Under the pieces are notes generated by a model. It was not told the origin of the DNA, did not search any database, and saw only the letters and a list, made by a program, of their open reading frames with translations. Shown here in pieces: positions 42,912 to 52,981 of a stretch of 64,000 bases of DNA (position 1 is the first letter of the stretch; each line of letters begins with the position of its first letter). The stretch is from assembly GCA_964572965.1 (NCBI GenBank), contig CAZNHL010000002.1:62001-126000 (forward strand), given 5' to 3'. Position numbers and translations under genes: made by a program. The DNA is from CAZNHL01 sp964572965 (lineage in GTDB: Bacteria > Bacteroidota > Bacteroidia > Cytophagales > UBA9547).

Positions 42912-44891
42912 CTATTTCTTCTCTAATACCACAGCCACTTTATTGAAATCAGCTGCTGCGTTGATCACCTTTCTGAATTTCTCATAATCAGCCAAAGGAT
43001 AAGCAATCTGAGCATAGTACTCTTTAACAGAAACGACCACCTTACCTCCTTCTATTTTATAATCAGAATAGAAACCTGCTGTCTTTTTCCCATCATTCTC
43101 CAAGAAAACATCAAACTTAAGTTTTTCCAGATTGGTTGCTTTGTACCCGGTAGGAATAGGCATTGTAATAGTTCTCAGGTAAGTTCTGTTGAAGTCATTT
43201 TCAACAGGCATCTTTCTTTCTTTATCCTGATACATTTCAGCCTGAGGGCCAATCATATTGCCGATGTTTACCAAAAACTTATTACCGGCTTTACTTACAA
43301 AACCTTCGTTCTTGATTTTCATATTCACTATCAATGGATTGATACCAAAGTTTGCTATTCCGGTATTGGAAATTTCTTTTGAAAGAATTTCAGCATTAGG
43401 AGAAATAAAATTTAATAAAGCTTTATCTAACTCAGCCTTTTGGTTTTCCTCAACAAAATCATATAATGGCTGGTAATTCTGTGCATAATAACCCCATAGC
43501 TCACGCTTAACAGTCAAAGAAGCCTCATCTATATCGTCACCGGCCAGAACAACTTCTACATCCAGCTTCTCTCCTGTTTTGTCGGCAGGCAAGGCATCAA
43601 TAAATTTCACTTTACCTAAACCTGTCGTATATCCGCCCATTTCTACAGGCTTAATAAACAGTGCATTATTATAGCTCCAGTAAAAAGGAATATATCCAAG
43701 ACGAGATAGCAGATCAGTTGTTGCTACATAGTTATTGATATTCGGGAAAAACAGCAGGTATTCATCAAGGAAGTTGTATGCCTGGTAATCTGTCCTGAAC
43801 CTTGCTTCATTACGTGATGAAGTCAATACAAGCTGGTTTTCAATTTTAAGCTCATTATATACTGCTGCAAAAAGGATAGTCATACCTTTCTGATTAGCAT
43901 ATTTGTTCTTTAAAATGGCTTCAACATTCTCAACACCTTCAATATTTGCGTTTACTACAGCATAATTGGATTTAAGAAAATCTTCTACAGCCCTTACCTT
44001 TTTCTCTTCTGAATCAGCAGCATTTATTTTCATTGACTTAACAAGCTTTGCCACACCTGACTTCGCGCCTTTAGACAAAGGTGCATAAATCATTTTGTAC
44101 AATGATTCAGATGCTTCACTATAAGTATGCAGCTCTTTTTTACCATATCTGGCAACATACTTCAGTTTATACTGAACCTGCATCAGGTTAGGTTTGTACA
44201 AACTCCACACTTCATCTTTCAAACCTTTGATAGCATCTTTACGTGCAGAAAGCACATATTTTTCGGTATTGGTAGTATCAACTGTTAATGTCGGAAAACC
44301 ATTTAAGCTGCTTGCTTCAAAAGTGAATGACTTTGGCGCTATAATTTCAAAAAGCACATCCCTTTTATCATATTCATTCTGAATAAAGTAAACAGAACCG
44401 GTATAAGCCGGGCGCGTTCTCCATAAATGATAATATTCAATCTCACTACCCAGGTCAATTCCTTCAATAGCAAAATACTTGTAAGTACGGCCTGACCTTT
44501 CATCTTTTGCCTCTTTGATGTCTTTGTCATTCAGTTCGGTCACTTTACCTTTACTGGTAATTACACGAACCTTATTCAAAATCAGGTCATTCAGGTTTTG
44601 AAGCGGCAGGTATAGTTTATTGTTTGCATTGATGGCATCGTCGCTGTTCACTCTGATGATTTTATGCACCAAAACATACTCCTCCAATTCATCTTTAGAG
44701 TTGTAGGCAAACTCAACAACCTTTGTATCCTTCAACACCAATTCCGGTTTCTGAGCATCCTCTGCACTTACTTTATGTAATACAGGTTTTGCTTCCCACT
44801 GATAGGATTTATACTTTATTGCCTGTGAAACTCCCTCGGAAAAAAGAGCCAGCAAAAGAAACGCAGTAAACAAATAGGTTAACTTATTCAT
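42912..44891 (-). CDS. DUF3857/transglutaminase-like secreted protein, catalytic residues lost
   Basis: 659 residues with signal peptide (NKLTYLFTAFLLLALFSEGVSQ). The DUF3857 half covers about residues 50-270 (EYVLVHKIIRVNSDDAINANN, LGSEIEYYHLWRTRP), then a transglutaminase-like core. The helix that normally carries GDCKD reads YANQKGMTILFAAVYNELKI, so Cys is Gln. The His strand reads AYNFLDEYLLFF in place of NH, and the third position carries no Asp match. The second protein of the operon keeps all three. It may be a non-catalytic partner. It starts one base before the end of the upstream gene's region (gap 1 bp). Confidence 0.85.
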   Translation of the reverse strand: MNKLTYLFTAFLLLALFSEGVSQAIKYKSYQWEAKPVLHKVSAEDAQKPELVLKDTKVVEFAYNSKDELEEYVLVHKIIRVNSDDAINANNKLYLPLQNLNDLILNKVRVITSKGKVTELNDKDIKEAKDERSGRTYKYFAIEGIDLGSEIEYYHLWRTRPAYTGSVYFIQNEYDKRDVLFEIIAPKSFTFEASSLNGFPTLTVDTTNTEKYVLSARKDAIKGLKDEVWSLYKPNLMQVQYKLKYVARYGKKELHTYSEASESLYKMIYAPLSKGAKSGVAKLVKSMKINAADSEEKKVRAVEDFLKSNYAVVNANIEGVENVEAILKNKYANQKGMTILFAAVYNELKIENQLVLTSSRNEARFRTDYQAYNFLDEYLLFFPNINNYVATTDLLSRLGYIPFYWSYNNALFIKPVEMGGYTTGLGKVKFIDALPADKTGEKLDVEVVLAGDDIDEASLTVKRELWGYYAQNYQPLYDFVEENQKAELDKALLNFISPNAEILSKEISNTGIANFGINPLIVNMKIKNEGFVSKAGNKFLVNIGNMIGPQAEMYQDKERKMPVENDFNRTYLRTITMPIPTGYKATNLEKLKFDVFLENDGKKTAGFYSDYKIEGGKVVVSVKEYYAQIAYPLADYEKFRKVINAAADFNKVAVVLEKK

Positions 44892-44892
44892 C

Positions 44893-46824
44893 TTAATTCT
44901 TCTTTAAAATAATGGACTCGTTGTAATTCTTTTTCAGTTTTTTGGCCAGTGTATTCCACTTGGCGAAATCGCTTTGCGGCAAAATCAACATTTGTTCTTT
45001 CAGAACAGACTTCTGATATACTTTATTCCCTTTCTGCGAGTAACTGATCTCGAACGAGAACTTGTCATAATCGTAACGATCGCTAGGTGGCAAATATTCC
45101 ACATGATACCCTGCCGGGATCTCTAACTCCAACTCTACCCGGCAAAGGCCATAAAAATCCTTTTTCACGTCAACCGTACGTTGGTCTTCCAGTTTCGAAT
45201 CCAGAATAAACTTTATAAGATTCATGTTTACAAAAAGTGAATTGTCTGTGTTATAGACGTAATCAACTATCTCATAATCATAATTTATGACCCACTTTTT
45301 GTCTTTATTCCGTTCATTTTTCTGAACCAGGTTTTTGTAAAAGAATTTGTTACTTCCCAGCAATAGCAACGAATTGTAAAAATCGGCCGAGTCTTCTCCT
45401 GTAAAGCGTTTCCATGTAGAATAATAATGCATTTTATAGTACCCGCTCAGGCTCATTTCTGATTTACCAACCAGTTTATCTCCCGATATTTTGGCAGTTA
45501 TCTTTTGAGACAACACAGAAGAATCGGCACTCATAATCGGCACTTCTTTTATCTCAAAGTTATTGGAGTCGATACCGATAAGCGCTTCTTTTCCCTGAAT
45601 AAACTCAGAAGGGAAACCAAACTTGCACCAGTAACTTGTTCCGTCAAGGAAATAATATTGTTTAGAAGGGCTTATATAAGTCGCAATCATATGATTATCC
45701 ACTGCCGGTGTCGGAACATCGTTGTAGCGATACGGAATATCGTTTGTTCCAATCCAGGTATGGTAAGCAGGAATATTAACAGACTTCAGCATTGTAACAA
45801 TCAGGTTAGCCATGTCTTTACAGTCACCAAAACGCTTATCGCAAACATAAGAAGCGCCTCTTGGGACAAAACCGCCCAAACCATCTTCAAATGCTACGTA
45901 ACGGATCTTATCCTGAACCCAATAGTAAATGGCTTTTACCTTTTCCAGTTCTGTTTTTTTGCCCTGTACCAATGAATCTGCAATCTGCTTCAGGTTTTTA
46001 AGATCGCCCTGATCCATTTTCTTTATCAGGCTGTAGTACCAGGCATATAAATCAGCAGGACCTGACAAAATCTTCTTTGTTTCACCTCCTGTTTTGTAGC
46101 TTTTAATGTAATATATTAAATGAGGCAGGTAATATTTATAGTTTGGCGCATCACTATAATAAGACCGTGCTGCTACGTTCAATGCTGTAACGGAATAGAT
46201 TTTTCTGCCTTTCTCCTCTTTTATAATTAATCGTACTTTATTGGTATCGACATTGAAAAACTTAAAACCAAGTTCAATGTCTTTGTCTGCTGTAATCACC
46301 AGCTCATACTTTTCGCAAGGAAAAAAATTACTCAGTGTAAAACTCCCTAAGAAACGTGGTTCATGAAATACCAATTGATACTCCTCTGATTTTTTTGCTC
46401 CAACCTGTAAAGAGGGATAAAAAAAGTCGTAAGCTTTTGTATCCTGATGAAAAACAGCACCGTCAAGTACATCTCTCTCAGTAAATTTTGCGACTTTAAT
46501 TTCTTTGTACTTTTTTTCTGCCGGTACCCAGGTTGACGCTTTCAGGTCACTGACGCTTATAAATGAGTTAAACTCAACAGAACTTTTACTATCCTGAATT
46601 GCAGTAGAATTCAACAACATTTCCTCTTCACTGTGGCGTTCAGTTGCGGAAAGTTTTCCCTTTTGTAAGGAGATATTAACCTCATTTTTAGTAAACAGTA
46701 CAACTTTTGAATTATTAGGGTATTTCGTTTTCATAGCAGCCAGCTCAGCATCCGGCTGCCCCAACACTACTCCCCCCTGCAAACAAAGTATTCCAACAAC
46801 AACATTCTTAATAATTTTTATCAT
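44893..46824 (-). CDS. DUF3857/transglutaminase-domain secreted protein, triad intact
   Basis: 643 residues with a signal peptide (KIIKNVVVGILCLQGGVVLGQ). The N-terminal DUF3857 domain (to about residue 270) is followed by the transglutaminase-like core: WVQDKIRYVAFEDGLGGFVP, Cys in RFGDCKDMANLIVTML, His in PAVDNHMIATYI and Asp in YYFLDGTSYW. Such proteins may act as proteases, amidases or crosslinkers; none is proven. It overlaps the giant repeat protein gene by 4 bp (ATGA), so the two are translationally coupled. Confidence 0.88.
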   Translation of the reverse strand: MIKIIKNVVVGILCLQGGVVLGQPDAELAAMKTKYPNNSKVVLFTKNEVNISLQKGKLSATERHSEEEMLLNSTAIQDSKSSVEFNSFISVSDLKASTWVPAEKKYKEIKVAKFTERDVLDGAVFHQDTKAYDFFYPSLQVGAKKSEEYQLVFHEPRFLGSFTLSNFFPCEKYELVITADKDIELGFKFFNVDTNKVRLIIKEEKGRKIYSVTALNVAARSYYSDAPNYKYYLPHLIYYIKSYKTGGETKKILSGPADLYAWYYSLIKKMDQGDLKNLKQIADSLVQGKKTELEKVKAIYYWVQDKIRYVAFEDGLGGFVPRGASYVCDKRFGDCKDMANLIVTMLKSVNIPAYHTWIGTNDIPYRYNDVPTPAVDNHMIATYISPSKQYYFLDGTSYWCKFGFPSEFIQGKEALIGIDSNNFEIKEVPIMSADSSVLSQKITAKISGDKLVGKSEMSLSGYYKMHYYSTWKRFTGEDSADFYNSLLLLGSNKFFYKNLVQKNERNKDKKWVINYDYEIVDYVYNTDNSLFVNMNLIKFILDSKLEDQRTVDVKKDFYGLCRVELELEIPAGYHVEYLPPSDRYDYDKFSFEISYSQKGNKVYQKSVLKEQMLILPQSDFAKWNTLAKKLKKNYNESIILKKN

Positions 46825-49800
46825 TTCCCGATTCCGTATACTTTGTCTGAATAATAAGTGACTTTTTTAGTCAATACGCCTGCTTCATTATAATAAAAGG
46901 CATTCCCTTCCAATGAATCATAAATGCGGTTAACAGAACTCATAACTTTACCATTTGGATGGTATTTCACTGTTCTGCCATTAGGAAGTCCGTAAACGTA
47001 ATTTGATTGCAAAAACAAAGTCCCGTCAGGATAGTATTCTTTGTAAACCCCATTCAGTTCATCGTTGATGTATATACCATCTTTCCACAGCTTTCCGTTA
47101 GAGTGAAAACGTTGGTACTTACCGACATAATACCCTTTATCAATAGTAAATTCAACAGCCACGTTACCGTTTGAGTAAAACGTTTTTACAGCGGCAGTCT
47201 CGTTTACAACGGGAATTGGTGTTTTAAGTTTTTTATCTGCACCCTCATAGGTATAAGAAAGCAGTTTACCTTTTTTATAGTAACGCACAATAACAGTCTG
47301 GCCGTCCTGTCCATACTGAATCCTCTCACCTTCCAGCTCACCGTTTTTATAGGTAGATGTTTCGTGAAGTGCCCCAGTTTCAAAATACAATTTATAAGCG
47401 CCTGTAAGCTTATCATCTTTATAAAACTCCACCTCTTTTTTCTTACCGTTGGGGAAGTAGTCTACCCAAACACTGTCTTTGTTTCCATATTTATAGAAAC
47501 CTTCTGTTTTGATTTTGCCATTCTCGTCGTTCCAAACCCATTTCCCGATACGCTGATCATTAAAGTAAGCTCCTTTGCATGACACAGAACCATCGTAATT
47601 ATACCAGATAAAATCACCGTATGCATCTCCTTCTGTATAATGGCCTACAAAAGACTTTTTCTTATTATTAAAGCGCTTAACAAATTCTCCATTAAGGTTT
47701 TCAATTCTATTACTGTCAAAAACAACTGTACCTGTAGAATCATACCCCTTAAATCCGGTAACCATATCTTTGTCATATATCCACTCTTCATTAAGCCTGC
47801 CTTTTTGTGAATACGATTTTTTCGCGCCATTCAGTTTTCCTGCAATAAAAAATGCCTCATACGACTTGGTACCATCAAGGAAATATTTATACCATGTCCC
47901 TACTTTTTTACCTTTCTGAAACCAACCTTCCTCTGCTGGTTTTTCATTAATATGAAATGTTTTATAATACCCTTCTGCTTCATCAGCCTCATAGTTCATT
48001 TCTTTATAAAGCTTTCCATTTGGTAAATAGTAAAGTCCCGGACCTGACAATTGATCTTTTTTGTAGGTTGTCTGAGAAGCTAAAGCGCCATTCTGATCAT
48101 AGTTTTTCCAAACCCCTTCAGTTTTCCCTGCAATAATTTTGCCTTCTGATTTTAATGTACCGTCTTCATAAAAAGCCTTATAATCCAATGTACTTCCTTT
48201 ACGGGTTGTATTATAAATCTCTTTACCATCACTGGTATAGCAGATATGGGTTGCCAGATCTCCTTTTACATAGGTTTGCTTTTGGTACAATTTACCTTCT
48301 GCGGTATATGTTTTAACCTCTCCGGCAAGCTTGCCCTTTTCGTCGTAAGTACCTTCTGATTGAATTACACCATCTTCATAATACCTCTTATATGGACCAA
48401 CCAATATGTCCATTTTGTAAGTAGCAACCACACTCAGCTGCCCATTGTCATAATATCCTTTGTTTACTCCATTAAGCTTATCTGCGGTATATATTCCTTC
48501 CTCTTTCAATACCCCGTTTTTATGGTAGAGCTTGAATACACCTTCTTTTATACCATTGCGAAGGGTAATCTCTCTCAATATTTTACCATCAGCACTATAT
48601 TCTTTGAAGTCCTTATCAAACTTGCCCTGAGTATAATTGCATTCATATTTATGTGCTCCGTTTTTATGGAAAGTTATTTCCTGACCCTCTTTTACACCAT
48701 TCTTATAGTTTTCGTCCGTCATTACTTTTCCATAAGGATAATAATCCGTCACCTTTCCTTCTTTTTTACCGTTAACAAAGTTGGCCTGATAACTGTTATA
48801 CCCCCATTTGTTCAAACCTATATAGTTGCCGTCAAGATTACCTTCTGAAAATTCAGCTTTCTCGTATAATTTCCCGCTTTCTCTTGAATAAAATTCCCAT
48901 AGTCCGGTTCTTTTCCCTGCTTTGTTAAAAACGCCTTTTGAAGAAAAATATGCATTGGTATGGAAAAAGATCCAGTTACCTGAAAAATCAGTTTCTGTGC
49001 TTGTCTCAGGAGCTATGGCCTCAATCATGCCACTGGCATAGAAATAAAGCTTCACTTTTTTATCTTTTTCGCCATTGACATCAAGCTTAACAATACAATG
49101 ACTTGCATACCACTCTTTGCCTAACCATCCGGCAAATACTTTAACCCTGGCCTGATTCTTTAAAACTATTTTTGCTGCACCCTCATTTGTTGTAGACTGA
49201 ACCAGGTAATAACTGAACGGTTCAAACAAATTCTGTTTCTGGATATTCAGATACAATGGCACGTAAAATTTTGACCAGAAACCTTCATTACCCGGCTCCT
49301 GCCTCAATTTTGAGATAAGTACATCTGCTTGTTTTATTAAGTTAAAAGTAACCTTAGAATTTGTTTTATACTTAGGGCTCAATGCCATTTTGTTAGAAAG
49401 GATTAAATCCAGTTCATCAAAATCTTCTGCTCCTTCAGGGCTAAGTACAACACCGGTTGGCGTACCTTCATACGATTTGGTACAATAGTCTTCGATAACA
49501 GACAATATCTTTAGCGCACGGTCAGAACCCGGGTTCACCAAAACAGCTGTATAATATGACAGTAATGCCTGAGTAGGTTTATTTTCTTCAGCAGCCACCT
49601 GCCCTAAACCAAAATGACTCAATGCATCTTCCGGATTTAAATTCAAAGCCAGTTTATAATACTTAATGGCTTCTGCCGGTTTTTTCATTGCTTTATAGAC
49701 ATAACCTTTATGGTAATACCCCGCATAGTAATAGGGGAATTTAGCAATCAGTTTATCAGCCGCTTTTAAAGCTGCCTCATACTGCTCACTTTCACGATAA

Positions 49801-50126
49801 ATAACGATCAGGTTGACATGGAAAGATGCACAAAATTCATTGGCGGCATTAATGCCTTGCTGGCAGGCTGCAATACCTTTCTCGTATTGCTTAGTATTAA
49901 GATAAGCATTTGATTTATCAAGCAATGCCCGGTAATAATTTGTATCGCCTTCAGACACTTTATTGAGCTCCAGCAATGCTTTATCATAAGCTTCTTCCCT
50001 ACGAAATTCATATGCCTTAATTAAAACTTCACCGGAATTGATTAAGGGATTTTCCTGCTGAGCAAATGCTGAGCTGCAAACAAATACGAATACTGCTGCG
50101 GCAAACAACTTGAAAGGTTGAGTCAT
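46821..50126 (-). CDS. Giant TPR and MORN/YwqK-repeat secreted protein
   Basis: 1101 residues from ATG 50126, giving a clean signal peptide (QPFKLFAAAVFVFVCSSAFAQQ). A longer in-frame start at 50150 would precede it. The first 220 residues are TPR-like (AYDKALLELNKVSEGDTNYY, AGYYHKGYVYKAMKKPAEAIKYYKLALNLN). From about residue 400 to the end there are many tandem MORN-type repeats with the pattern G-x-x-x-x-Y-x-x-x-G (for example YYPYGKVMTDENYKNGVKEG, FHKNGAHKYECNYTQGKFD), which form an extended beta structure. YwqK-type repeats are known from secreted and toxin-neutralising proteins. First gene of the operon with the two transglutaminase-like genes. Confidence 0.9.
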   Translation of the reverse strand: MTQPFKLFAAAVFVFVCSSAFAQQENPLINSGEVLIKAYEFRREEAYDKALLELNKVSEGDTNYYRALLDKSNAYLNTKQYEKGIAACQQGINAANEFCASFHVNLIVIYRESEQYEAALKAADKLIAKFPYYYAGYYHKGYVYKAMKKPAEAIKYYKLALNLNPEDALSHFGLGQVAAEENKPTQALLSYYTAVLVNPGSDRALKILSVIEDYCTKSYEGTPTGVVLSPEGAEDFDELDLILSNKMALSPKYKTNSKVTFNLIKQADVLISKLRQEPGNEGFWSKFYVPLYLNIQKQNLFEPFSYYLVQSTTNEGAAKIVLKNQARVKVFAGWLGKEWYASHCIVKLDVNGEKDKKVKLYFYASGMIEAIAPETSTETDFSGNWIFFHTNAYFSSKGVFNKAGKRTGLWEFYSRESGKLYEKAEFSEGNLDGNYIGLNKWGYNSYQANFVNGKKEGKVTDYYPYGKVMTDENYKNGVKEGQEITFHKNGAHKYECNYTQGKFDKDFKEYSADGKILREITLRNGIKEGVFKLYHKNGVLKEEGIYTADKLNGVNKGYYDNGQLSVVATYKMDILVGPYKRYYEDGVIQSEGTYDEKGKLAGEVKTYTAEGKLYQKQTYVKGDLATHICYTSDGKEIYNTTRKGSTLDYKAFYEDGTLKSEGKIIAGKTEGVWKNYDQNGALASQTTYKKDQLSGPGLYYLPNGKLYKEMNYEADEAEGYYKTFHINEKPAEEGWFQKGKKVGTWYKYFLDGTKSYEAFFIAGKLNGAKKSYSQKGRLNEEWIYDKDMVTGFKGYDSTGTVVFDSNRIENLNGEFVKRFNNKKKSFVGHYTEGDAYGDFIWYNYDGSVSCKGAYFNDQRIGKWVWNDENGKIKTEGFYKYGNKDSVWVDYFPNGKKKEVEFYKDDKLTGAYKLYFETGALHETSTYKNGELEGERIQYGQDGQTVIVRYYKKGKLLSYTYEGADKKLKTPIPVVNETAAVKTFYSNGNVAVEFTIDKGYYVGKYQRFHSNGKLWKDGIYINDELNGVYKEYYPDGTLFLQSNYVYGLPNGRTVKYHPNGKVMSSVNRIYDSLEGNAFYYNEAGVLTKKVTYYSDKVYGIGK

Positions 50127-50361
50127 TGTTTTAAATAAATGTTTTTCCAAAAAACGTATAAACGCTTCACAAATTACTATATAAAATGGCTTAATATCAA
50201 TTTAATTTACGTTTATAAAAAAGGACATATCAAGGTCTCCGATATTCATTATTTAGCTAAAAAAACCTCGTTAAAACCTTCTTTAACTCTATTAGTTTTA
50301 AACCTAAAACATTCGTAAATTAACTAAGGAGCAATCTGATTAAACTTTTTAATTTTTCTTT

Positions 50362-51462
50362 ATGGCTGCAAAAAAAGGGGTGAAAATATTTCTTGTCATT
50401 ACCGGTATTCTTATTACTGTAATCTTCATTTGTTTTTTCTATGCTGAAGGTTTTATTAAAGGTAAATTAATTGATGCCATAGAAGAACATACGGATTACA
50501 AAGCGAGCATTGCTGTATTAAGTTTCAGGGGCTTTGACGGGGCAGAAATTTCCGGCTTCGAGGTTAGTCCAAAACTTAATAAAGAAGATTTCAATAAAGC
50601 CAATGGATTCCAAAAAGACTGGATCAGGATTAAAAGCGGACACATTACAATTGTCGGAGCCAATTGGCTTAAATTGATTATGACTAAGCATATCAATTTT
50701 GATACGCTAATTTTGGATAAGGCCGACATCTATGCTTTTAGAAACAAAAAGCTCCCTCAACCTCCTTATATATACAAACCATTGCCAGGTCAGCAGCTTC
50801 GGGAAACCAAACTGGAGCTTACGATTCCACTCGTACAGGTTAAAAATGGCAAAATAGCTTATGAAGAACTACCCGAAAAGGGAGACAAATCCGGTACAAT
50901 CAGTTTTACAGAGTTTTATGCGTCTCTGTATCACCTTAGTACCAATGATGAATATTCTATTAAAGAGCCAACTATTATTGCAGAAGGGAAAGCGAAAATA
51001 CTGGATTCAATTCCTGCAGAAGTAGTTTACAAATTTCATCTTAAGAACAACAAGTCGAGCTTTGAAGCAAAAATCAAATCTTTTTCAGCAACGGTGCTTA
51101 ATCAGGCAATAAATCCGCTCGCCAATGCTGAAATTGAAAGCGGGCACGTAAACTGGGTTCACTTAAAGTTTGATGCAGACAATAGTCAATCCAATGGATT
51201 CCTTAATATTTCTTATAAAGATCTTAAGCTAAAGATTTTGTCTAAAGATCAGCACAAACATAAGTCGAAATTTAAATCATTTGCAGCCAACCTTCTTGTA
51301 CATACAAAAAATGAGCCGGAAGCCGGAGACGAGGAATCAGAAGGAGAAATTAAGTTTAACCGAAGGAAAGACCGGTACATTTTTAACTTCTGGTGGAATT
51401 CCGTTAAATCGGGCGTGCTTTCTTCAGTTACAAAAGTTAATATACCTCCACCAAAGAAATAG
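50362..51462 (+). CDS. AsmA-like membrane-anchored protein
   Basis: 366 residues with one N-terminal membrane helix (GVKIFLVITGILITVIFICFFYA). The AsmA-like pattern follows: DFNKANGFQKDWIRIKSGHITI, LIMTKHINFDTLILDKADIY, then VQVKNGKIAYEELPEKG. AsmA-type proteins act at the envelope, in lipid transport or outer-membrane assembly. The match is to the type of fold, not to one subfamily. It is read in the opposite direction to the repeat-protein operon and 35 bp before an unknown gene. No known partner is next to it. Confidence 0.6.
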   Translation: MAAKKGVKIFLVITGILITVIFICFFYAEGFIKGKLIDAIEEHTDYKASIAVLSFRGFDGAEISGFEVSPKLNKEDFNKANGFQKDWIRIKSGHITIVGANWLKLIMTKHINFDTLILDKADIYAFRNKKLPQPPYIYKPLPGQQLRETKLELTIPLVQVKNGKIAYEELPEKGDKSGTISFTEFYASLYHLSTNDEYSIKEPTIIAEGKAKILDSIPAEVVYKFHLKNNKSSFEAKIKSFSATVLNQAINPLANAEIESGHVNWVHLKFDADNSQSNGFLNISYKDLKLKILSKDQHKHKSKFKSFAANLLVHTKNEPEAGDEESEGEIKFNRRKDRYIFNFWWNSVKSGVLSSVTKVNIPPPKK

Positions 51463-51497
51463 TTTTCTGCTGCTATAAAACCTGTTAATTTTACATT

Positions 51498-52277
51498 ATG
51501 ACTATTGAAGACTTCCAATACCTGGTAAAAGAATATGGCTCAGATAATGGCTGGGCCTATACAGATGAATCCAGAAGTGCATCGTTTATTATTTTTGATG
51601 ATAAAATATCAATTCATAGTAATTTTCTGGCACAACGGATATTTGAAATATTTGAAGACGACAATGAGTTAAGCATCAGCAAGTCAGCACTAAACAAAAC
51701 CGGAGACGCCATGGTAAGTGCTGATATGGAAGACGAAGACTGGGATATTGCTTATCTCCATTGGGAAAAACTTTTGCATGATCTTAAGTATGTTAAACAA
51801 CTTGAAAAACTGAATATAGGGGCAACTATCAGGGAATTACTGACATTAATTTGGGGGAACACAGCCACAAAGACATTTTCAGCAGTACCTGAACAAATTG
51901 CAGCTGACCCGGTTGTCATCTGGCAAATTGTAGAGCAAGCACTAAAACAGGCAGGTTTGCTTACTGCATTTTACTGGGAAGACTGGGCAAATAAAGGTAT
52001 TCATGCATTAAATGAGTTATCTGCGCTGAAAAGTAAACATGTACAGCTTAATAAGCCAAATGATGCAGAAGAGGAAACAATAGGAGCAACGCTTTACTAT
52101 ACCACAGCTATTCTCAACTTTTTCAATAAACAGCTGGAGAGTCATTCACTGACCGTTGTAGCTATTGGCGCTCAGTTTGAAGAATTACAAACATTTGTAT
52201 GCCTTTCAGGCGACGAACAGACTTTGGAAGAGATTACAGCTAAGCTTGAGCAGCTTTGCCTGAAATATGAGTATTAA
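51498..52277 (+). CDS. Hypothetical cytoplasmic protein, 259 residues
   Basis: 259 residues, acidic and without signal peptide or membrane segment. It has an N-terminal DFQYLVKEYGSDNGWAYTDES part and helical stretches (EQIAADPVVIWQIVEQALKQAG), then a C-terminal half with TVVAIGAQFEELQTFVCLSGDEQTLEEI. I recognise no family. It lies 35 bp after the AsmA-like gene, likely in one transcript, and before a strong terminator. Confidence 0.75.
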   Translation: MTIEDFQYLVKEYGSDNGWAYTDESRSASFIIFDDKISIHSNFLAQRIFEIFEDDNELSISKSALNKTGDAMVSADMEDEDWDIAYLHWEKLLHDLKYVKQLEKLNIGATIRELLTLIWGNTATKTFSAVPEQIAADPVVIWQIVEQALKQAGLLTAFYWEDWANKGIHALNELSALKSKHVQLNKPNDAEEETIGATLYYTTAILNFFNKQLESHSLTVVAIGAQFEELQTFVCLSGDEQTLEEITAKLEQLCLKYEY

Positions 52278-52362
52278 AAACATTCATAAAAACGGCGCTG
52301 CTCCAACGGAAATAAAAGTAGTGATTGCTCAGGATGCCTGAGTGAAGTTGAATGCACTTTCA

Positions 52363-52400
52363 CAAAAAAGCCCGCAGATTAAAATCTGCGGGCTTTTTTG
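52363..52400. terminator. Bidirectional terminator between the unknown gene and queD
   Basis: A long hairpin (52363-52380 with 52383-52400) has an AA loop and a GCCCGCAGATT core. Flanking A6 and T6 runs make it a terminator for the plus-strand unknown gene and the minus-strand queD gene. Confidence 0.93.
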
Positions 52401-52820
52401 TTACTCTCCCAAATATTCCACAAAATTCCGCGGGGTTTCGTAGAGTGTTATTTTATACAATTTTGCATTAGGTGCAATTTCTGTTATCGGCCTGTCAAGG
52501 ATTTTCCAAAACTCCATTGCCAGTATTTCTGTGCTGGCCATTTTACCTTTCATGAAGTCTACGTCCATGTTCAGGTTTTTGTGATCTACTTTTGAAATAA
52601 CCTCATTACGGATAAGTGTGCTCAGCTTTTTCAAGTCAATTACAAATCCGGTATCAGGATCAGGTACTCCTTTTACGGTAACAATCAACTCAAAATTATG
52701 TCCATGCCAGTTGTGGTTGGCACAAGGACCAAATACTTCTGCATTTTTTTCGTCCGACCAGTTCGGATTAAATAATTTATGAGCAGCGTTAAAATGTTCT
52801 TTTCTACAGATATATACCAT
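52401..52820 (-). CDS. queD: 6-pyruvoyl-tetrahydropterin synthase / QueD homologue
   Basis: 139 residues from ATG 52820 (MVYICRKEHFNAAHKLFNPN). An upstream in-frame ATG at 52883 would add 21 residues with no family match. The Zn-binding His residues are seen in FNAAHKL and in NHNWHGHNFEL, and the catalytic Cys is in FGPCANHNW. The C-terminal PITEIAPNAKLYKITLYETPRNF also fits. The family makes 6-carboxytetrahydropterin for queuosine or tetrahydropterin for cofactors; no other que gene is nearby, so the branch is not decided. Confidence 0.92.
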   Translation of the reverse strand: MVYICRKEHFNAAHKLFNPNWSDEKNAEVFGPCANHNWHGHNFELIVTVKGVPDPDTGFVIDLKKLSTLIRNEVISKVDHKNLNMDVDFMKGKMASTEILAMEFWKILDRPITEIAPNAKLYKITLYETPRNFVEYLGE

Positions 52821-52872
52821 GTTACCCCTTACCCTCTCGGGTCTTTTTCTATGCAAACTTGTTTCTGTAGCG

Positions 52873-52880
52873 CAAATATA
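52873..52880 (-). promoter_or_regulatory. Possible -7 element before queD
   Basis: On the minus strand TATATTTG (complement of CAAATATA at 52873-52880) fits TAnnTTTG, about 55 bp before the queD ATG. No TTG lies at the expected distance, so the call is weak. Confidence 0.3.
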
Positions 52881-52981
52881 CAAAGAATGGGATTCCTAAA
52901 ACGATTATTTACAGTAATTGAGGTATACTGTATTTCAAAGTTGTCTTTTTTTGATTTTAGTCAATTTTCCGGATAAAAATA

